From positions 9,238,001 through 9,302,000 of the forward strand of contig NZ_CP108488.1 in NCBI RefSeq assembly GCF_035987325.1: a stretch of DNA of 64,000 nucleotides, given 5' to 3'. Below are positions 62,385-64,000 of this stretch, piece after piece. The position numbers were made by a program, and so were the translations under genes. Every line of letters begins with the position of its first letter. Position 1 is the stretch's first letter. Under the pieces are notes generated by a model. That model was not told the origin of the DNA. It saw nothing but the letters and a program-made list of their open reading frames with translations, and did not search any database. Origin of the DNA: Streptomyces sp. NBC_01244 (lineage in GTDB: Bacteria; Actinomycetota; Actinomycetes; Streptomycetales; Streptomycetaceae).

Positions 62385-62900
62385 CTATCCGCCACTAACT
62401 GATGTGGAGGATTGCAGAATTGTGCATTCTGAATCCCACCACGGTAGCCCATGCCGAACCTGATCGAGATCATGGTCCGGGTAGCTCGGTTGCGCCGCAG
62501 GGGTGCCGTTGGTATTTAGAAGGTAGAAATCTGCCCGCTCTCCTCCTACAGAAAGACTGCTGGCCGGAAAGAAGTCCAGATCCATCCGCCATCCGCGATC
62601 CACCTCGGTGGGCTGACCGGACATGACCGTGAACGCCATCAATTTCAGCGCCTGCGCGGCACCACTCCACTGAAACGATTGCAGGCCGCGAATGACGAGC
62701 AGGGCAGAATTCCCCGTGCGATAGTGCAGTGCAGTGCGCATGTCGATCAGTAGCGCAGCCCGATTCGCAGTCGGGCACACCCTGCAATCGAGGAGCTGCG
62801 CATCCAGCAGGGCGTCGGGCTCCTTCAGTGGATCCCAGTCAATGCGCTCTGGAGCCTGCTGGTAATCCTGCGACGTGAAGAGATTTTCGATGAGAGTCAT
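62385..62900 (-). CDS. Probable immunity protein for the Hint toxin
   Basis: Soluble acidic protein of 171 residues (MTLIENLFTSQDYQQAPERI; WRMDLDFFPASSLSVGGERA). Its ATG overlaps the stop codon of the toxin gene (bases 62897-62900), the standard order and coupling of polymorphic toxin and immunity genes, in which the immunity protein binds the toxin domain and protects the producing cell. I do not recognise a named immunity family. Base composition is clearly less GC-rich than the rest of the window, consistent with recent arrival together with the toxin. Confidence 0.7.
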   Translation of the reverse strand: MTLIENLFTSQDYQQAPERIDWDPLKEPDALLDAQLLDCRVCPTANRAALLIDMRTALHYRTGNSALLVIRGLQSFQWSGAAQALKLMAFTVMSGQPTEVDRGWRMDLDFFPASSLSVGGERADFYLLNTNGTPAAQPSYPDHDLDQVRHGLPWWDSECTILQSSTSVSGG

Positions 62901-64000
62901 TTGATCTCGATATGCCAGTAGTCGTGGGCCTTGTCCGTAATCATTGTTCCGTCTATGGGGTTGATGACCTGACCGCTCTCATTCCAGTAACTCACATACC
63001 CCTTGGGGTACTGATGCGGCCCGGAAAGCACCGGATCCCCTACGCGCACATACTTCACCTTTTTGTTTAGTCCGTTAGCCGCGGTCTCTGCCGGCTTTAT
63101 CTCGTACACCCAGCCCTTCTTGTTGTTGGTTGTGGAAACCGCCTTGCGGCCTTGCGGGAGCCAAAATGATTTCCCATCTGCGGCTGTGACGGAACCGATG
63201 AGACACGTGCTGTTGTGGACGAGGACGGGCGTCGCGTCGGCGACTACATAGTACGTGTGCAGATCGTTGACCGTCAGGTTGTACGTACGTGCATGCGTGG
63301 TGAACTGGTGGTTGGCCTGAACCGTCACCGTGGTCTCGTCCGCAGCTCTGAGTGTCATTCCAGAGCGAAGATCATCTGCTTCGACCCATTGCTTCTGGGA
63401 GGGCGACCAGAAGGGGTGCTCGTATGTGGCCGTCAGGTCTTCCGTACCCTTCGCCGTGACGAGGGTGAGTTCGTTGAATAGCTTGTCGTTCTCTGTGACG
63501 ATCAGATTGGTGACCGCTCGTGCACCCGACTTCCCGGTGGCGGGGTCAGTTGCCATTACCTGATCGTCGATCTGGACAGACTCGATGTTCTTGGTCGAGT
63601 TGTCCGCCATGAGCACCTTGGTGCCGGCGGGGAAGCACTGGACGCAGTCCTGGATTAGCTTCGCGGTCCGCGAGGCATCTCGTGCAGCCTCGACTCCTTC
63701 GGCACCCAGCTTGAGGAGCTTGACTCCCTTGCCGACAGGGATGACCCCTGCTGCCGCCCAGAGGCAGTCGCTGAGGGTGGGTTCTGTGACGCATCGCTTG
63801 ATGTCGCCGACAGCGAACTCCACGATGATTTCCGCCATGACCGGGTCGGCCTTGGGGAAGACGAGCTCTACATCACCGTAGGCGCAGATGGGGAGGCTGT
63901 CCCGGTTCATCGGAACATTGCATTTGGGCTTGCTTTCCCGCTGCTTCTTGCGCTTCTCCGCGGCCTTGCGCTCTTCCTCGGCCTGCTCGGCCTCGCGCTT
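62897..64000 (-). CDS. Hint-domain polymorphic toxin, C-terminal part (runs off window)
   Basis: The gene enters from beyond the right edge, so only the last 367 residues are seen. First comes a Lys/Glu-rich helix, then a pretoxin-type stretch (IIVEFAVGDIKRCVTE; LLKLGAEGVEAARDASRTAK). The Hint (intein-like) domain follows: it begins at Cys in CFPAGTKVLMADNSTKNIES, has the TYEHPFW His motif and ends with VLVHN. The last 100 residues form the toxin domain (GKSFWLPQGRKAVS; HQYPKGYVSYWNESGQVINP; DKAHDYWHIEIK). The Hint domain likely cuts the toxin loose after delivery. The toxin's activity is unknown to me, though the GYVSYWN-GQ-INP pattern recurs in other polymorphic toxins. Confidence 0.85.
   Translation of the reverse strand, partial: KREAEQAEEERKAAEKRKKQRESKPKCNVPMNRDSLPICAYGDVELVFPKADPVMAEIIVEFAVGDIKRCVTEPTLSDCLWAAAGVIPVGKGVKLLKLGAEGVEAARDASRTAKLIQDCVQCFPAGTKVLMADNSTKNIESVQIDDQVMATDPATGKSGARAVTNLIVTENDKLFNELTLVTAKGTEDLTATYEHPFWSPSQKQWVEADDLRSGMTLRAADETTVTVQANHQFTTHARTYNLTVNDLHTYYVVADATPVLVHNSTCLIGSVTAADGKSFWLPQGRKAVSTTNNKKGWVYEIKPAETAANGLNKKVKYVRVGDPVLSGPHQYPKGYVSYWNESGQVINPIDGTMITDKAHDYWHIEIK

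Overview
The window is very high in G+C with strong third-position GC bias, GTG and TTG starts beside ATG, GGAG-type ribosome binding sites and many exported proteins. Gene content (PucR, MarR, TetR and LuxR-type regulators, MMPL transporter, ECF41-type sigma factor, IS701-type element, trypco2 protein) fits Streptomyces or a close relative. The mix of ordinary genes, lone regulators, conflict genes and many broken genes looks like accessory chromosome, perhaps an arm; that placement is inference.

Layout. 0.3-5.3 kb: three secreted proteins, then a PucR-type regulator. 5.3-13 kb: cupin/TetR divergent pair, FAD monooxygenase beside a wrecked MFS transporter, a divergent pair of an unknown protein and MarR, a SnoaL-like protein, a membrane protein, a 26-base C tract, and a cytochrome P450. 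13.6-17.6 kb: MMPL exporter followed by a sensor kinase/response regulator pair. 17.8-23.6 kb: PIG-L deacetylase, FAD/NAD oxidoreductase plus ECF41-like sigma factor, small membrane protein, and a second kinase/regulator pair whose regulator carries a one-base frameshift. 23.7-30.7 kb: secreted repeat proteins, a tiny exported peptide, a helicase-associated-domain relic, an aldo/keto reductase relic and an intact aldo/keto reductase. 30.7-34.3 kb: a two-gene conflict-type locus, trypco2 plus a trypsin-STAND NTPase-TPR protein. 34.5-48 kb: PPOX-like and DHFR-like proteins, OsmC, a TetR regulator with three operator-like repeats before two membrane proteins, a membrane-anchored XRE protein, small unknowns and relics of RidA, TPR and membrane proteins.

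48.4-59.4 kb: a large secreted protein ending in a 26-bp perfect hairpin, then a five-gene operon on the minus strand. Its last gene encodes a 1613-residue fusion of subtilase, peptidoglycan-binding-like domain, FAD amine oxidase, a second peptidoglycan-binding-like domain and a DUF4056-like C-terminus. The upstream genes encode a PASTA protein, a coiled-coil protein, a Cys-knuckle protein and a glycine-rich protein. I know of no described system with this make-up; it is the best candidate for an undescribed one.

59.8-64 kb: a truncated Ser/Thr kinase ends in a complete IS701-type insertion sequence (17-bp terminal repeats, CTAG on both sides). Beyond it lie an internally deleted tyrosine integrase, a large hairpin, and an immunity gene coupled to the C-terminal part of a Hint-domain polymorphic toxin that runs off the window. 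This end is visibly richer in A+T and looks acquired. At least eight genes in the window are broken, so the region has been losing genes as well as gaining them.
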